Origin: Methylobacterium sp. J-026
GTDB lineage: Bacteria; Pseudomonadota; Alphaproteobacteria; Rhizobiales; Beijerinckiaceae
Assembly: GCF_022829585.1 (NCBI RefSeq)
Contig: NZ_JAKSYC010000229.1
Coordinates: 1 to 51,305, forward strand
DNA length: 51,305 nt
Direction of reading: 5' to 3'
Shown: positions 17,333 through 26,250 of the stretch, piece after piece
How positions within the stretch are numbered: position 1 is the first letter of the stretch
Layout: each line of letters starts with the position of its first letter
Made by a program: the position numbers and the translations under genes
Notes under the pieces: generated by a model
What the model was told of the DNA's origin: nothing
Seen by the model: only the letters and a program-made list of their open reading frames with translations
The model's database searches: none

Positions 17333-17989
17333 ATGGGCCTGTTCGGAGCCAAGGGGCATGCGGCCGCGGCCATCGTAGCGGCGGCCGGCGGATGGCTGGC
17401 GGTACAGACGTCCTGGGGCGCGCCTGGCCAGGAACCGCGGTTCCCGCAACTGACGCTGGATCAGCTCACGCCGGCCCAGCGTCCGGTCGGCGAGATGATA
17501 ATGAAGGTCTCGAGTGTCGGGATCGGCGGACCGTACAACCCGATGATCCGCAGCCCCGAGATGGCGCAGCGGATGTACGACCTCCTCGATTACCTGCGCT
17601 GGCACACCTCGGTCCCGACGCGGCTGAACGAGTTCGCCATCCTGATCCAGGGGCGCCTCTGGCGCTCGCAGGTCGAGTGGTATGCCCATTATCCGCTCGC
17701 GATCAAAGCCGGGCTCTCCGAACAGGTCGCGGCCGACCTCAAGGCGAACAGGCGGCCGGAGGGCATGACGCCCGACGAGGCCGCCGTGTACGACTTCTGC
17801 ATGGAGCTCTCCACGAAGCAGGCGGTCTCCGACGAGACCTTCGCGCGCGCCAAGGCGGTGCTGGGTGACCAGGGCGTCGTCGACCTGACCACGCTCACCG
17901 GCACCTATGTGACGATCGCCATGCTGCTGAGCATGGCGCAGGAGGGCGTGCCCCCCGGGAAGGAGCCGCCGTTCAAACCGGGCGAGTAA
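17333..17989 (+). CDS. Exported carboxymuconolactone decarboxylase family protein
   Basis: A 218-residue protein with a signal-like N terminus (GHAAAAIVAAAGGWLAVQTS) followed by an AhpD-like alpha-helical CMD domain. The domain can be recognised from LNEFAILIQGRLWRSQVEWYAHYPLAIKAGL and the closing LTTLTGTYVTIAMLLSMAQE. The CxxC redox pair of AhpD is absent, so it belongs to the non-thiol branch whose reactions are mostly unknown. ATG 17333 lies after a GGAGGG site (17321-17326). It is a single gene downstream of the tRNA terminator. Confidence 0.8.
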   Translation: MGLFGAKGHAAAAIVAAAGGWLAVQTSWGAPGQEPRFPQLTLDQLTPAQRPVGEMIMKVSSVGIGGPYNPMIRSPEMAQRMYDLLDYLRWHTSVPTRLNEFAILIQGRLWRSQVEWYAHYPLAIKAGLSEQVAADLKANRRPEGMTPDEAAVYDFCMELSTKQAVSDETFARAKAVLGDQGVVDLTTLTGTYVTIAMLLSMAQEGVPPGKEPPFKPGE

Positions 17990-18086
17990 GCGGCAGTTGC
18001 ATGAGAGTGTGGCGCCTGGGTTCGGCGGGCTGAACTTCGCTGAGCGTCAGCCGTTCCCGAGGCGCAACACTCGTACGGATGAGCTC

Positions 18087-18386
18087 ATGACCCGCACTCT
18101 CGTAGCCCTGGCGAGCGCCGTCGGCATCGCCCTGGCCGGTCCTGCCGTGGCGCAGGTGGTCACCGGCGGCGCCGGCAACACCGGCGTGGCCCCGCCGGCC
18201 ACCACGGGCGGTGTCGCCCCCGGGGCACGCGATCTCGGGCCCAGCCCGATCACCCGGGGGAACGAGGCCAATTCGAGCAACTCGTCCGTCCCTGGCACAA
18301 CGCCGGATGTGAACATCGGTGGCACGCCGACCGGTGGGCCGCCCGGTACCGGAGGCACGTCGGGCGGCCCGTCGCTCGGCCGATAA
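18087..18386 (+). CDS. Secreted Gly/Thr/Pro-rich low-complexity protein
   Basis: A 99-residue protein with a standard signal peptide (MTRTLVALASAVGIALAGPA, cleavage after VAQ predicted near residue 23). A disordered mature part follows, made mostly of Gly, Thr, Pro, Ser and Asn (GGAGNTGVAPPATTGG, GTPTGGPPGTGGTSGG). There is no Cys. Such small exported proteins are frequent in Methylobacterium-type genomes and have no known role. ATG 18087 is used because it begins the signal peptide; the frame upstream to 17997 looks unrelated. Confidence 0.65.
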   Translation: MTRTLVALASAVGIALAGPAVAQVVTGGAGNTGVAPPATTGGVAPGARDLGPSPITRGNEANSSNSSVPGTTPDVNIGGTPTGGPPGTGGTSGGPSLGR

Positions 18387-18532
18387 GGCCGCCCGGATAT
18401 GCGCCTCACGGAACGCGTAAAGCGCCGTGATGGCGCCCAGGTCGACATCGAGGCCATCGGGCGCCGCAGCAAGGAGCGCCGGTGCCGTGCGAGGCCGGCG
18501 CGGGCGCGACGCCCGGAATGCCCGGTGACCCG

Positions 18533-18706
18533 CTACTCGTCGGACGCACCGGCCGCCTCACCGCCGACCACGGCGGCGGCATAGGTCATCTCGCGCGCGG
18601 CGCGCTGCAGTTCGGAATGCGCGATGCTGTCGGCGAGCTTGATGAGGCTCACGAGCAGCAGCGCGAGCAGCAGAAAACGGCGGAGCGTGAGCGCGGCGAC
18701 GGGCAT
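18533..18706 (-). CDS. Small single-pass membrane protein
   Basis: A 57-residue protein beginning MPVAALTLRRFLLLALLLVS, with one strong membrane helix (about residues 9-26) and a polar C-terminal half (ADSIAHSELQRAAREMTYAA). The Arg pair before the helix puts the N terminus in the cytoplasm. It could be a regulatory microprotein, but nothing in the context says of what; it lies 138 bases downstream of the esterase gene on the same strand. Support comes from the clean helix and the start; no family is known to me. Confidence 0.5.
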   Translation of the reverse strand: MPVAALTLRRFLLLALLLVSLIKLADSIAHSELQRAAREMTYAAAVVGGEAAGASDE

Positions 18707-18844
18707 GGGGAGCGCCTCGTGGAGACGCCTGAACGCTATCCGAGCCGCCGCGCGATGGCTGCAACGGCGAGAGCACAGCGGCACGAAATGACAACGGCCA
18801 TGATGTGGCGGCGATCCGGCGCGACGGTGACGACGGCCCGTGCG

Positions 18845-19669
18845 CTACGGTCCGGCATGCGCGCCCGCCACGAACCGCGCGACGTCGTCCGCGGTCGGGG
18901 CCATGAGGCTGAAGGGAAAGCTCAGCGACCGGACGATCTGGCCGTGACCGAGCCCTGCATAGATGTGCATCTCCTGACGGGCGTGGTCGTCGCGCAGCCG
19001 GTCCGCGAGCGCCATCGTTCCGGACGGCCGGACGTCCTGGTCCGCGGCGCCGGTCAGCAGCAGCAGCGCCGGGTGCGGGCCGGCGGCGTGATTGATCGGC
19101 TGCAGGGTGGGGTCGGCGCCGGTGAAGACCTGCGCGTCCAGCGGATCGGTCAGCGCGGTGACCGCGTAGGGTCCGGCGAGGCCGACGATTCCGGCCAGAT
19201 CCTCCGGGCTGGATCCGGCCTGCTTGAGCCATGTCGCGTCGAGCCCCAGCATGGCCGCGGCCCAGGCGCCGGAGGAATGGCCCGCCACCACGACGCGGTG
19301 GGGATCGCCTCCCAACTCGGGCGCGTGGGCGATGGTCCAGGCGACCGCCGCAGCGTTGTCGGCCAGGATACCGGACAGGCTGGCGGCCGGGAAGTGCCGG
19401 AACTCGGGGATCACCACGACGAAACCCCGGCGCGCGAAGGCGGCGCCGACATAGGCGACCTCCTCCTTGGAGCCCGTCCGCCACCCGCCCCCGTAGAGGA
19501 ACACCAGGACCGGGCTCGGACCGGGCACGCTCGGCCGGTAGATGTCGGCCTCGTGCCGGATCCCGGGGGCGTAGGCGAGGTCCCGGTCAACGTGGACCTC
19601 CACCGGGGCGAGGAGGTTCAGGAGCACCAGGGTCGCGCTGACGAGCTTGTCGCAGAGGAGGCTCAACAT
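18845..19669 (-). CDS. Alpha/beta hydrolase (BD-FAE/carboxylesterase-like)
   Basis: A 274-residue hydrolase with an N-terminal hydrophobic segment that may be a signal or anchor (about residues 1-24). The oxyanion motif is YGGGWRTGSK in place of HGGG. The nucleophile elbow is GHSSGAWAA, the acid is in TGAADQDVRP and the catalytic His is in GLGHGQIV, so the triad looks complete. Family members remove acyl, formyl or aryl esters, often from sugars or small metabolites. It lies 89 bases downstream of the exported glycosidase on the same strand and may be the last gene of the carrier-protein cluster. ATG 19669 is chosen; GTG 19705 is possible. Confidence 0.85.
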   Translation of the reverse strand: MLSLLCDKLVSATLVLLNLLAPVEVHVDRDLAYAPGIRHEADIYRPSVPGPSPVLVFLYGGGWRTGSKEEVAYVGAAFARRGFVVVIPEFRHFPAASLSGILADNAAAVAWTIAHAPELGGDPHRVVVAGHSSGAWAAAMLGLDATWLKQAGSSPEDLAGIVGLAGPYAVTALTDPLDAQVFTGADPTLQPINHAAGPHPALLLLTGAADQDVRPSGTMALADRLRDDHARQEMHIYAGLGHGQIVRSLSFPFSLMAPTADDVARFVAGAHAGP

Positions 19670-19758
19670 GGGATGCGCACCGCCCTCGACGCCGGGTCCG
19701 GGCACCGGACCAAAGCTCCGGCGGCCGCTTTCGCAAAGGAATGTCGCCCCATCGCCAC

Positions 19759-21066
19759 TTACAGCACCTCCAGCACGCCGAGCCGGTCGGTGACCTGGAG
19801 CGGGACGCGCCGATCGGGCGGAAGCGCATGCACGCTCACGGAGCCGTCATCCGCGAAGCGATGCAGTCGCAGCGCCCGCGGCTGCTGCGACAGGCGGATC
19901 TCGACCGCCCGCGGGGGAGCGTCGGGTCGGGGGGCGCGGCTGCGCCGGTCCCACCCGTCGAGCCCGAGCCAGACCGGCACCAGAACGGCGCCGTCCCGCC
20001 GGGCGAAGCGGGCGGCCACGAGGTCGGGGGTCGCGGCGGGGGCCGCGACCTCGACCGCCCCGGCGAAAGGCGCGCCGGCCGCCTCGCCGCCACCGAACAG
20101 CCGGACGAGGCTGCGCAGGGCCGCGAAACCGGGGGTCGGCCGGCCGTCATGGGCGAGGAGGCCGAAGCGGCTCTCCGGGTCGCCGTCGCCGTGATCGAAG
20201 CTGGAGATGAGTTCGTAGAGGTAGGTCCGGCGCACACCCTGCAGGTAGCTCCACAGGAGCAGGCGCGGGATGTAGCGCGCCCGGATGCCCTCGGAGACCG
20301 GCAGGTGGGCGCTGCCGGTGGCGAGCGCCGTGTGGTAGCCGTTCTCGGTGGCGATCACGGGCGCGGGCCCGAAGACCGGCCGGGCTGCCGCGACGAAACG
20401 GGCGAGGCTGCCGCCGCCGCTCGTCTCGGGGTGCTCGGCCCCCGGATAGGCATGGATGTTGGCGAGATCGACCACAGCCGCGAGATCCTGCGCGGCGGCG
20501 ACGTTGCCCTGAATGTAGCTCGGTCCGGCGACCCTCACGGATCGATGCCGGGCATCCGCACGCACCGCCCGGAACAAAGCCGCCTGATGGTCGGCGGAGA
20601 GGCGTGGCAGGTCGGGCCGGCCGGCGATCGGGGGCTCGTTGCCGCCCTCGGCCACGACGAGCCCGCCGCCGGCCCAGCCGGCGAACTCCGCGAAGCGCTC
20701 CGGGGGAACCCGCGGCCCCGGCGTCAGACCGTCATAGAAGACGAGGCTGAAGCGATAGCCGCGTTCGGCCAGGGCGGCGATCCGCGCGAACTGCCCGGCG
20801 GGCTCGCCGCCGGTGAGTACGATGTCGTCGCGCAGATGGCGCAGGCCGAGCTCGTCGAGAGCGGCCGCGCAGGCGGCGAAGCGCTCGACATAGGGGCTGC
20901 CGCCGTGGCCGAGATGCACGTTCACGCCGATGGAATCGATCAGGTCCTCGCACCGGTGCAGGGGCGCGGCTGAGGCCCCCGTGGCCAAAGAGCCCGCTGC
21001 CAGGGATCCAACCGCCAGGGACCCTGCGGCCATCGTCATGGCCGACCGGCGCGTGAAGGCCGTCAT
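19759..21066 (-). CDS. Tat-exported TIM-barrel glycoside hydrolase-like protein (clan GH-A)
   Basis: A 435-residue protein. The N terminus has a Tat-type signal (TRRSAM) and an odd hydrophobic core built of repeats of GSLAx (residues about 15-30). The barrel has the clan GH-A catalytic pair: GGNEP with Glu144 as acid/base after strand 4 and IATENGYH with Glu241 as nucleophile after strand 7. A beta-rich C-terminal domain follows (about 340-435). GH39- or GH5-like enzymes of this shape cut plant or bacterial glycans in the periplasm; the substrate is not readable. Its start overlaps the stop of the tandem hydrolase by four bases (ATGA), so it is translationally coupled to the cluster. Confidence 0.82.
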   Translation of the reverse strand: MTAFTRRSAMTMAAGSLAVGSLAAGSLATGASAAPLHRCEDLIDSIGVNVHLGHGGSPYVERFAACAAALDELGLRHLRDDIVLTGGEPAGQFARIAALAERGYRFSLVFYDGLTPGPRVPPERFAEFAGWAGGGLVVAEGGNEPPIAGRPDLPRLSADHQAALFRAVRADARHRSVRVAGPSYIQGNVAAAQDLAAVVDLANIHAYPGAEHPETSGGGSLARFVAAARPVFGPAPVIATENGYHTALATGSAHLPVSEGIRARYIPRLLLWSYLQGVRRTYLYELISSFDHGDGDPESRFGLLAHDGRPTPGFAALRSLVRLFGGGEAAGAPFAGAVEVAAPAATPDLVAARFARRDGAVLVPVWLGLDGWDRRSRAPRPDAPPRAVEIRLSQQPRALRLHRFADDGSVSVHALPPDRRVPLQVTDRLGVLEVL

Positions 21067-22841
21067 GTCGCGACCATGTGCCAGGTGGCCACGGCTCGAT
21101 CCGGCTTCCTGGAGCGCGCCGCGGGAACGCGCCGTGCCGCGCGCAGGAGGTCGCGCACCGCGAGGCCGAGCACCGCCTGCGCCGCGGCCGAACCGAGGTT
21201 GTGGTCGGCATCCGGCACGATCGTCACCGGGGCACCGAGGCGCCGTCCGGCGCGGCTCGGCGAGCGTCCGAGGTGTCGGCGCAGGGCGGCCAGGCCGGGA
21301 TCGCCCGCGCTGTAGACCAGGCGGATCTCGGCGCCGCGGCGCCGGATCGCGGCCACGCGCCGGGCGACCGACCCGCCCGGAGCCTGCACCCGCCAGGCGC
21401 GTCGGACCCGCCGCAGCGCCGCGTCGAACCCGCGCCGGGCCAGGACACCGGCGATCGCCCCGACCCGGATCTGGCCGCGGAACAGGCGGCGCCACGTGGC
21501 GCCCTGGGTCAGGAGCGCTGCGTAGGTGGCGGCGCTGCCGTAGGTCTGGCGGATCACGCTGTCGACATCCTGATCCGGATCCCAGTCGAAGCAGTGGAGG
21601 TTGACCAGCAGCGCCCCGTCGATCCGCGGATCCCGGCAGAGCGCGTGGAAGGCCGCGTAGGCCCCGCTGCAGCCGCCGACGAGCACGATCGGCCCGCCTT
21701 GGGCGAGATGGTCGACCGCCCGGACCACGTCCGCGTAGCCATCCGGGGCGAAGAGCGGCCGGCCGCCGTCCGCACGCCCGGCGCTGTCGCCGATCCCGCC
21801 CAGGTCGAGGCGGAACGAGCCGACGCCCTCGGCGGCGAGATTCCGGGCGAGCCGGGTGGTCTGCCGCCCCCACCCCGAGCGGACGGTCATGCCGGTGGAG
21901 ACGAAGAGAATTGTCGGCGTGCCGGGTTCCGGCCTGTGCGGGGTGCAGCGGATGCCGAACAGGCCCGAATCGAGCCGGATCGGCTCCTCGGTCCAATCCG
22001 CGCCCGCCAGGCGCGCCGGGGGCGGGACCGTCGCGGCCGCCTCCGCCGGGGCGACCCCGTCCGCCACGAAGGCGGTGATGCGCTCGAAATCCCCCTCCGG
22101 CACCTTCACGAAGATCGGATCGCCCACGAGATGCGCCAGGCCTAGGAAGGGTCCCGCCTCAACGGCGCAGCCGATCGCGCCAAGGCGGGCAGCCAGCGCC
22201 GCCGGGTCCGGGGCGAGGAGCAGCACGCGGGGGGCCGGGGGCTTGGCGATCCGCGCGAGATTCAGCCCAGCGAGTTCGGCCAGGAAGGCCGCATCCATGC
22301 GGAAGCCACCGACGGTGAGACCCTCCAGCTCCGGGGGCGGAGCGGAGCCGTCCGGGAGGCGCCCGATCGTCTGCGCCCGCATCCGCATCTCGCGCAGGTA
22401 GGCCCGTCCGGTGGCGACCGGCGCGAGCAGGACGAGGCGGTCCACGGGCTCCGCCTCCGCGGCCAGGGCCGCGAAGGTCGCGCCGAGCCGTAGGCCGACG
22501 AGGACGATTTCGGCGACGCCGGCCGTCTCGCGCAGGAACCGGATCGCCTGGCCGATCGCCGCGACGGAGGCAGCGACCCCAGCGGCATCGAGATCGGCGG
22601 AATCGCCCTCGCCCGGGGCGTCGAAGCGCAGGGTCGGGCAGCCCGCACCGGCGAGCCTCTCGGCCAGCGCCCGCCAGGGGCGGTACGCGGCCATCTGCTC
22701 GAAGCCATGCGCGCCGCAGAGGACCACGCCGCGCCGCCCGGGTGCCGGATGAAACCAGCCGAACAGGCCCGCAAAGGTCACCGGATAGGGATCGAGCGGG
22801 CCGGGGGCGGGGGCGATCATAGCCCGGGCTTCAGATGTCAT
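21063..22841 (-). CDS. Tandem alpha/beta-hydrolase protein (exosortase-associated-hydrolase-like)
   Basis: A 592-residue cytoplasmic protein made of two alpha/beta-hydrolase domains. Domain 1 (about 20-265) starts like exosortase-system hydrolases (GVVLCGAHGFEQMAAYRPWR), but its elbow is G-L-R-L-G with Arg118 where the Ser nucleophile should be, so it is probably inactive or a binding module. Domain 2 (about 285-560) has the elbow G-G-C-S-G with Cys391 as nucleophile, an Asp in YSAGDPGL and a His in PDADHNLGS. A Cys nucleophile favours acyl transfer or thioester chemistry over ester hydrolysis, which fits a carrier-protein pathway. The gene overlaps the GH2 gene by 11 bases and the glycosidase gene by 4. 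Confidence 0.85.
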   Translation of the reverse strand: MTSEARAMIAPAPGPLDPYPVTFAGLFGWFHPAPGRRGVVLCGAHGFEQMAAYRPWRALAERLAGAGCPTLRFDAPGEGDSADLDAAGVAASVAAIGQAIRFLRETAGVAEIVLVGLRLGATFAALAAEAEPVDRLVLLAPVATGRAYLREMRMRAQTIGRLPDGSAPPPELEGLTVGGFRMDAAFLAELAGLNLARIAKPPAPRVLLLAPDPAALAARLGAIGCAVEAGPFLGLAHLVGDPIFVKVPEGDFERITAFVADGVAPAEAAATVPPPARLAGADWTEEPIRLDSGLFGIRCTPHRPEPGTPTILFVSTGMTVRSGWGRQTTRLARNLAAEGVGSFRLDLGGIGDSAGRADGGRPLFAPDGYADVVRAVDHLAQGGPIVLVGGCSGAYAAFHALCRDPRIDGALLVNLHCFDWDPDQDVDSVIRQTYGSAATYAALLTQGATWRRLFRGQIRVGAIAGVLARRGFDAALRRVRRAWRVQAPGGSVARRVAAIRRRGAEIRLVYSAGDPGLAALRRHLGRSPSRAGRRLGAPVTIVPDADHNLGSAAAQAVLGLAVRDLLRAARRVPAARSRKPDRAVATWHMVAT

Positions 22842-25266
22842 GACCGAACTCCGCGCTCTCGCTGCTGTTGATGGCCCGGACGCTGCCGCGGGGGAGCCGG
22901 GTCCGGCCGGGGAAGGCGATCAGCCGCGCCGTCCCCGGCGCCAGATGGAAGCCGGTATCGGCGGGGCGTGCGCCGGGGGCCTGGATCTGGACGCCGAGGG
23001 CGAGGCGCTCCGTGGCGATGCGCAGGGCCGGACCCGACTCGGTCATCACCGGCTCGGCACGAAGCCCGATGGCGCCTTGGGCGATCGGGCGCGGGCCGGG
23101 GAAGTGGAAGCTCTCGGCCATGATACCTCCGTCCGCCCCGGTCAGGCACGCATGGGCGACATCGTGGATCCGCGGCCCGAACCGGTAGCTGTCGGTGGCG
23201 TCGAAGAAGCGGCCGAGCAGTTCGGCGGAGGTCAGGGTCAGCGCGGCGCGAGCACCAAGCGTTACGCCGCGCTCGGCCCGCGCCGCGACCCGGCCGCCGC
23301 AATCGGCGAACGTCAGCGTGACGGTCAGCGCGCGGATGTCCGCAGTCTCGTTGAGGACGTGGAGGTGCAGGCCGTCCAGACCCTCGTCGGTGAGGAGAAC
23401 CTGCACCGGGCGAAAGGCGCGCTTGAGCGCGTACCATGCGGATTTCGGCTGCTGCCGCCAGTCGATCACGCCCCAGCCGGCCCCCGGCCCGAGATCGCGC
23501 AGGGCCAGGACGAGGCCGCCCGCGGTCGGCGAGCGCGGCCGGCGCCACTCCGCGAATGTCGCCTCCATCACCTCGGCGACGGCGGCACGCCCGAGTTCGA
23601 GATAGCGCTCCGGGTCGTCCAGGCGCAGCGCGGCCGGATCGACCCCGTAGAGGAGGCCGACGTAATGGTCGCGGACGGTCTCGAAGTCCCAATCGGCACC
23701 CCGATCGCGGGGGATGCCCGCCGCCCAGGCCGGATCGGTCGGATCGACGGGCCCGGGGGTCCCCGGCTCGGGCGGGTTGGCGAAGGCGAGGCACTCGCTG
23801 GCGAATCCGACCTCGGCCCGGCGGGCATCCGCGAGGGGCCGGCGATAGGCACCGACGCCGAAGTAATGCGTGCAGCCTGCGCGCGGGGAGAACGGCAGGG
23901 CCCCGCCGGAGGGCGAGTTGGGCACGACCACGAGGTCGGGCCGCTGGGCCGCCGCCAACGTCGCGAGGGTCGTCTCGCAGAAGGTGTCGGCCCAGACGGC
24001 ACGCGGGGCGCCGAGCATCGCGGCCTGCTGCCAGACCTCGCTGCCTCCGCACAGGACGCAGAGCGACGGCGCGGTCTGGGTGCGGTCGAGGAACGCCGTG
24101 ACCTCCCGGGCGAGGCCGGCGGCGAAGTCCGGATCGTCGTGCGGATAGTCGAAATTGGCCAGCATCAGGTCCTGCCAGACCAGGATGCCGAGTTCGTCGC
24201 ACTGATCGTAGAAGTCGGTCGATGGATAAAGCGTCGTGCCCGGGACCCGCAGCATGTTCATGCCGGCTTCCCGGGCCAGCGCGAGCAAGGTCCGGGTTCC
24301 ATCCGAGCTCAGCCCGACGAGGTCCGGCGGCGTCCAGTTGGCGCCGCGGCAGAAGACCGGCACGCTGTTGACGGCGAGCGACAGGCCCTCCGCGAAGGGG
24401 CGGGTCAGCGACAGGGATCGGAAGCCGACCCGGCCGAGATCGACAAGCGCCCCATCGACCCGCGCCTCGACCCGGTGGAGATGCGGCGCGCCGTGGGTAT
24501 GCGGCCACCACGGGGCGACCCCGGGCAGCACGAGTTCGCCGGCGAACAGGCCGGGCGCGATCTCGGAAAGCGGCGTCTCGCGCCCGTCGCACAGGAGCAC
24601 CGCCGCACCGGCCCGGCCCTCGATCCGCAGGCGCGCGGCCAGGCGACCGGTATCCCCATCCAGGGTCGCACGCAGGTCGGCGGACGCGAGTCCGGGGCGC
24701 ACGGCCTCGACGGTGATCGGCCGGTAGGGGCCGACGAGGTCGATCTCCGGGCACCAGCCCGGCATGAAGCCGAGGGCGCTGGTGCGCATGTGGCGCAGCG
24801 ATCCCGGCGTGATCATCCGCGGCCGCCAGCGCCCGCGCTTGGCCGGCCTGTCGAGCGCCGGGCGCAGAGCGCGGAAGCAGAGCGCGAGATCGGACTCGGC
24901 GCCGAGTTCGGCCTCGACGGCGTGCGGCTCGAACATCGTGCGGGCGCTGAGGAGCGGGGCGCCGTCGAGCCAGACCTCGGCAAGCGTCGCCAGCCCCTCG
25001 AACCGCAGGCGGACAGGGCCGGGACCGGCGAGGCGGGTCCGATACCAGACGTCGCGGTCGTGGATCGGCGTGGGGGCGGTCTCGGTCCAGCGCCCGGCCG
25101 CCGTGAGGGCGGACGCGGCGGTTCCGGGAACGTGGGCCGGGATCCAGTCGGTGATGCCGCCGAGATCGCCCGGACCGGCGCAGGCCCCGGGCGGCGTCAG
25201 GGCGAGCCGCCAGGGGCCGGCCAAAGCCTCCGGCGCCCGCCCGTCGACGCTGCGGATGAGGGCCAT
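22831..25266 (-). CDS. Glycoside hydrolase family 2 protein (beta-mannosidase-like)
   Basis: An 811-residue enzyme with the GH2 order: an N-terminal jelly-roll sugar-binding domain (about 15-180; DRDVWYRTRL, then LRFEGLATLAEVWLDG), an immunoglobulin-like domain (about 190-290), a TIM barrel (about 295-600; NSVPVFCRGANWTPPD, then NMLRVPGTTLYPSTDFYD) and C-terminal beta domains. Glu410 in CGGSEVWQQ matches the acid/base and Glu491 in GFASECLAF the likely nucleophile. Arrangement and motifs point to a beta-mannosidase-like exo-enzyme, though the usual GNNE is GGSE. No signal peptide is seen, so it acts in the cytoplasm, perhaps on an intermediate or as a transglycosidase. It lies nine bases after DUF1839. 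Confidence 0.88.
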   Translation of the reverse strand: MALIRSVDGRAPEALAGPWRLALTPPGACAGPGDLGGITDWIPAHVPGTAASALTAAGRWTETAPTPIHDRDVWYRTRLAGPGPVRLRFEGLATLAEVWLDGAPLLSARTMFEPHAVEAELGAESDLALCFRALRPALDRPAKRGRWRPRMITPGSLRHMRTSALGFMPGWCPEIDLVGPYRPITVEAVRPGLASADLRATLDGDTGRLAARLRIEGRAGAAVLLCDGRETPLSEIAPGLFAGELVLPGVAPWWPHTHGAPHLHRVEARVDGALVDLGRVGFRSLSLTRPFAEGLSLAVNSVPVFCRGANWTPPDLVGLSSDGTRTLLALAREAGMNMLRVPGTTLYPSTDFYDQCDELGILVWQDLMLANFDYPHDDPDFAAGLAREVTAFLDRTQTAPSLCVLCGGSEVWQQAAMLGAPRAVWADTFCETTLATLAAAQRPDLVVVPNSPSGGALPFSPRAGCTHYFGVGAYRRPLADARRAEVGFASECLAFANPPEPGTPGPVDPTDPAWAAGIPRDRGADWDFETVRDHYVGLLYGVDPAALRLDDPERYLELGRAAVAEVMEATFAEWRRPRSPTAGGLVLALRDLGPGAGWGVIDWRQQPKSAWYALKRAFRPVQVLLTDEGLDGLHLHVLNETADIRALTVTLTFADCGGRVAARAERGVTLGARAALTLTSAELLGRFFDATDSYRFGPRIHDVAHACLTGADGGIMAESFHFPGPRPIAQGAIGLRAEPVMTESGPALRIATERLALGVQIQAPGARPADTGFHLAPGTARLIAFPGRTRLPRGSVRAINSSESAEFGHDI

Positions 25267-25275
25267 CGGGCGACC

Positions 25276-26247
25276 CTAGCGGCCGAGGGCGCCGTCGAGG
25301 GACGCGAACACGCGCTCGTAGGTCGCAGCCAGACGGTCGAGGCGCGGGGCCAGTCCCTCGGCCTGGCGGCGGTGGAAGGCACGGGCGAGCTGGAACTGGA
25401 ACGCCTTCGCCTCGCGGCTCAGGCCGGCGGCCGCCTCCGCGGCGGGCGCAAAGGCGCCGGCGCCGGACGCGTCGAGCCAGGTGAGGTGGCTCGCCAGCAT
25501 CTCGAAATTCGCGCCGAGCTGGCGGGTCGTGTTGAACGCGTAGGCGTGGAACACGCCGAGCGGCTGGCACACAAGCGCCCCGGCCGTGGCCGCCAATGCC
25601 TCGCGGAACGCCAGGATCGGGTTCCGCTCCGGCGCCCGGGCGCGATGCTTGGCGAGCAGGTCCAGGGCAACGCCCGGAAGCTCCGACGCGGGCAGGGGCG
25701 GGGCGACAGTCTTCACGAACTCGGCGTAGGGCGGCAGGGTCGCGGGGCCGAAGATCCCGGCATAATCCGCCCCCGAGAGGCGGAAGCGGCCGGCATTGTG
25801 CAGGTAGTCGAGTTCGCCCGCCGCCGGGTCGAGGGCGAGGATGCCGATCGTCGTCTTGCTGTGGTCGCGCCCGTAAGTGGTGCCATGGGTGTCGGGCAGG
25901 TAGATCGCGTCGACCTCGACCAGCACTGGCCGGCCGGCCGCCATCTGGGTCAAGGCGTGCGCCTCGAGACCGGCGTAGACCGCGAGTTCCAGCACCTCCA
26001 GGCCGTAGAGCCGCTCGATGTCGCCGGGCGGCGGCTTGAAGAAGGTGAACTGGTCGCCCTCGAAATCCTGCCGGAGCGTGAAGCCCAGCATCGCCTCCGG
26101 GACGAGGCCGCGACCGTGCAGCAGCTCGATCCAGAGGTCGACGTAGCAGTTGGTCTCCGGCCAGTCCCGGACCCCATCGTGGAGCGGATGCGGCACGTAG
26201 GGGCCTGCCATTCCGAGCCCCGAGGGCAGGCGCAACGCGGCGGTCAC
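25276..26247 (-). CDS. DUF1839 family protein, possible BtrH-like acyltransferase
   Basis: A 323-residue cytoplasmic protein of the DUF1839 family, which has no assigned function to my knowledge and is found beside amino acid:carrier-protein ligases. The first half has ETNCYVDLWIELLHGRG with Cys34, LRQDFEGDQFTFF, then VLVEVDAIYLPDTHGTTYGR and DHSKTTIGILALD with His129, and YLHNAGRFRL. This order (Cys, D-x-x-Y-L-P, His, then a tyrosine/aromatic strand) resembles BtrH, the papain-like acyltransferase that moves an amino acyl group from a carrier protein to ribostamycin in butirosin synthesis. That link is my inference. The start is GTG 26247, four bases after the ligase stop. The C-terminal half is helical. 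Confidence 0.8.
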   Translation of the reverse strand: MTAALRLPSGLGMAGPYVPHPLHDGVRDWPETNCYVDLWIELLHGRGLVPEAMLGFTLRQDFEGDQFTFFKPPPGDIERLYGLEVLELAVYAGLEAHALTQMAAGRPVLVEVDAIYLPDTHGTTYGRDHSKTTIGILALDPAAGELDYLHNAGRFRLSGADYAGIFGPATLPPYAEFVKTVAPPLPASELPGVALDLLAKHRARAPERNPILAFREALAATAGALVCQPLGVFHAYAFNTTRQLGANFEMLASHLTWLDASGAGAFAPAAEAAAGLSREAKAFQFQLARAFHRRQAEGLAPRLDRLAATYERVFASLDGALGR

Positions 26248-26250
26248 CGC

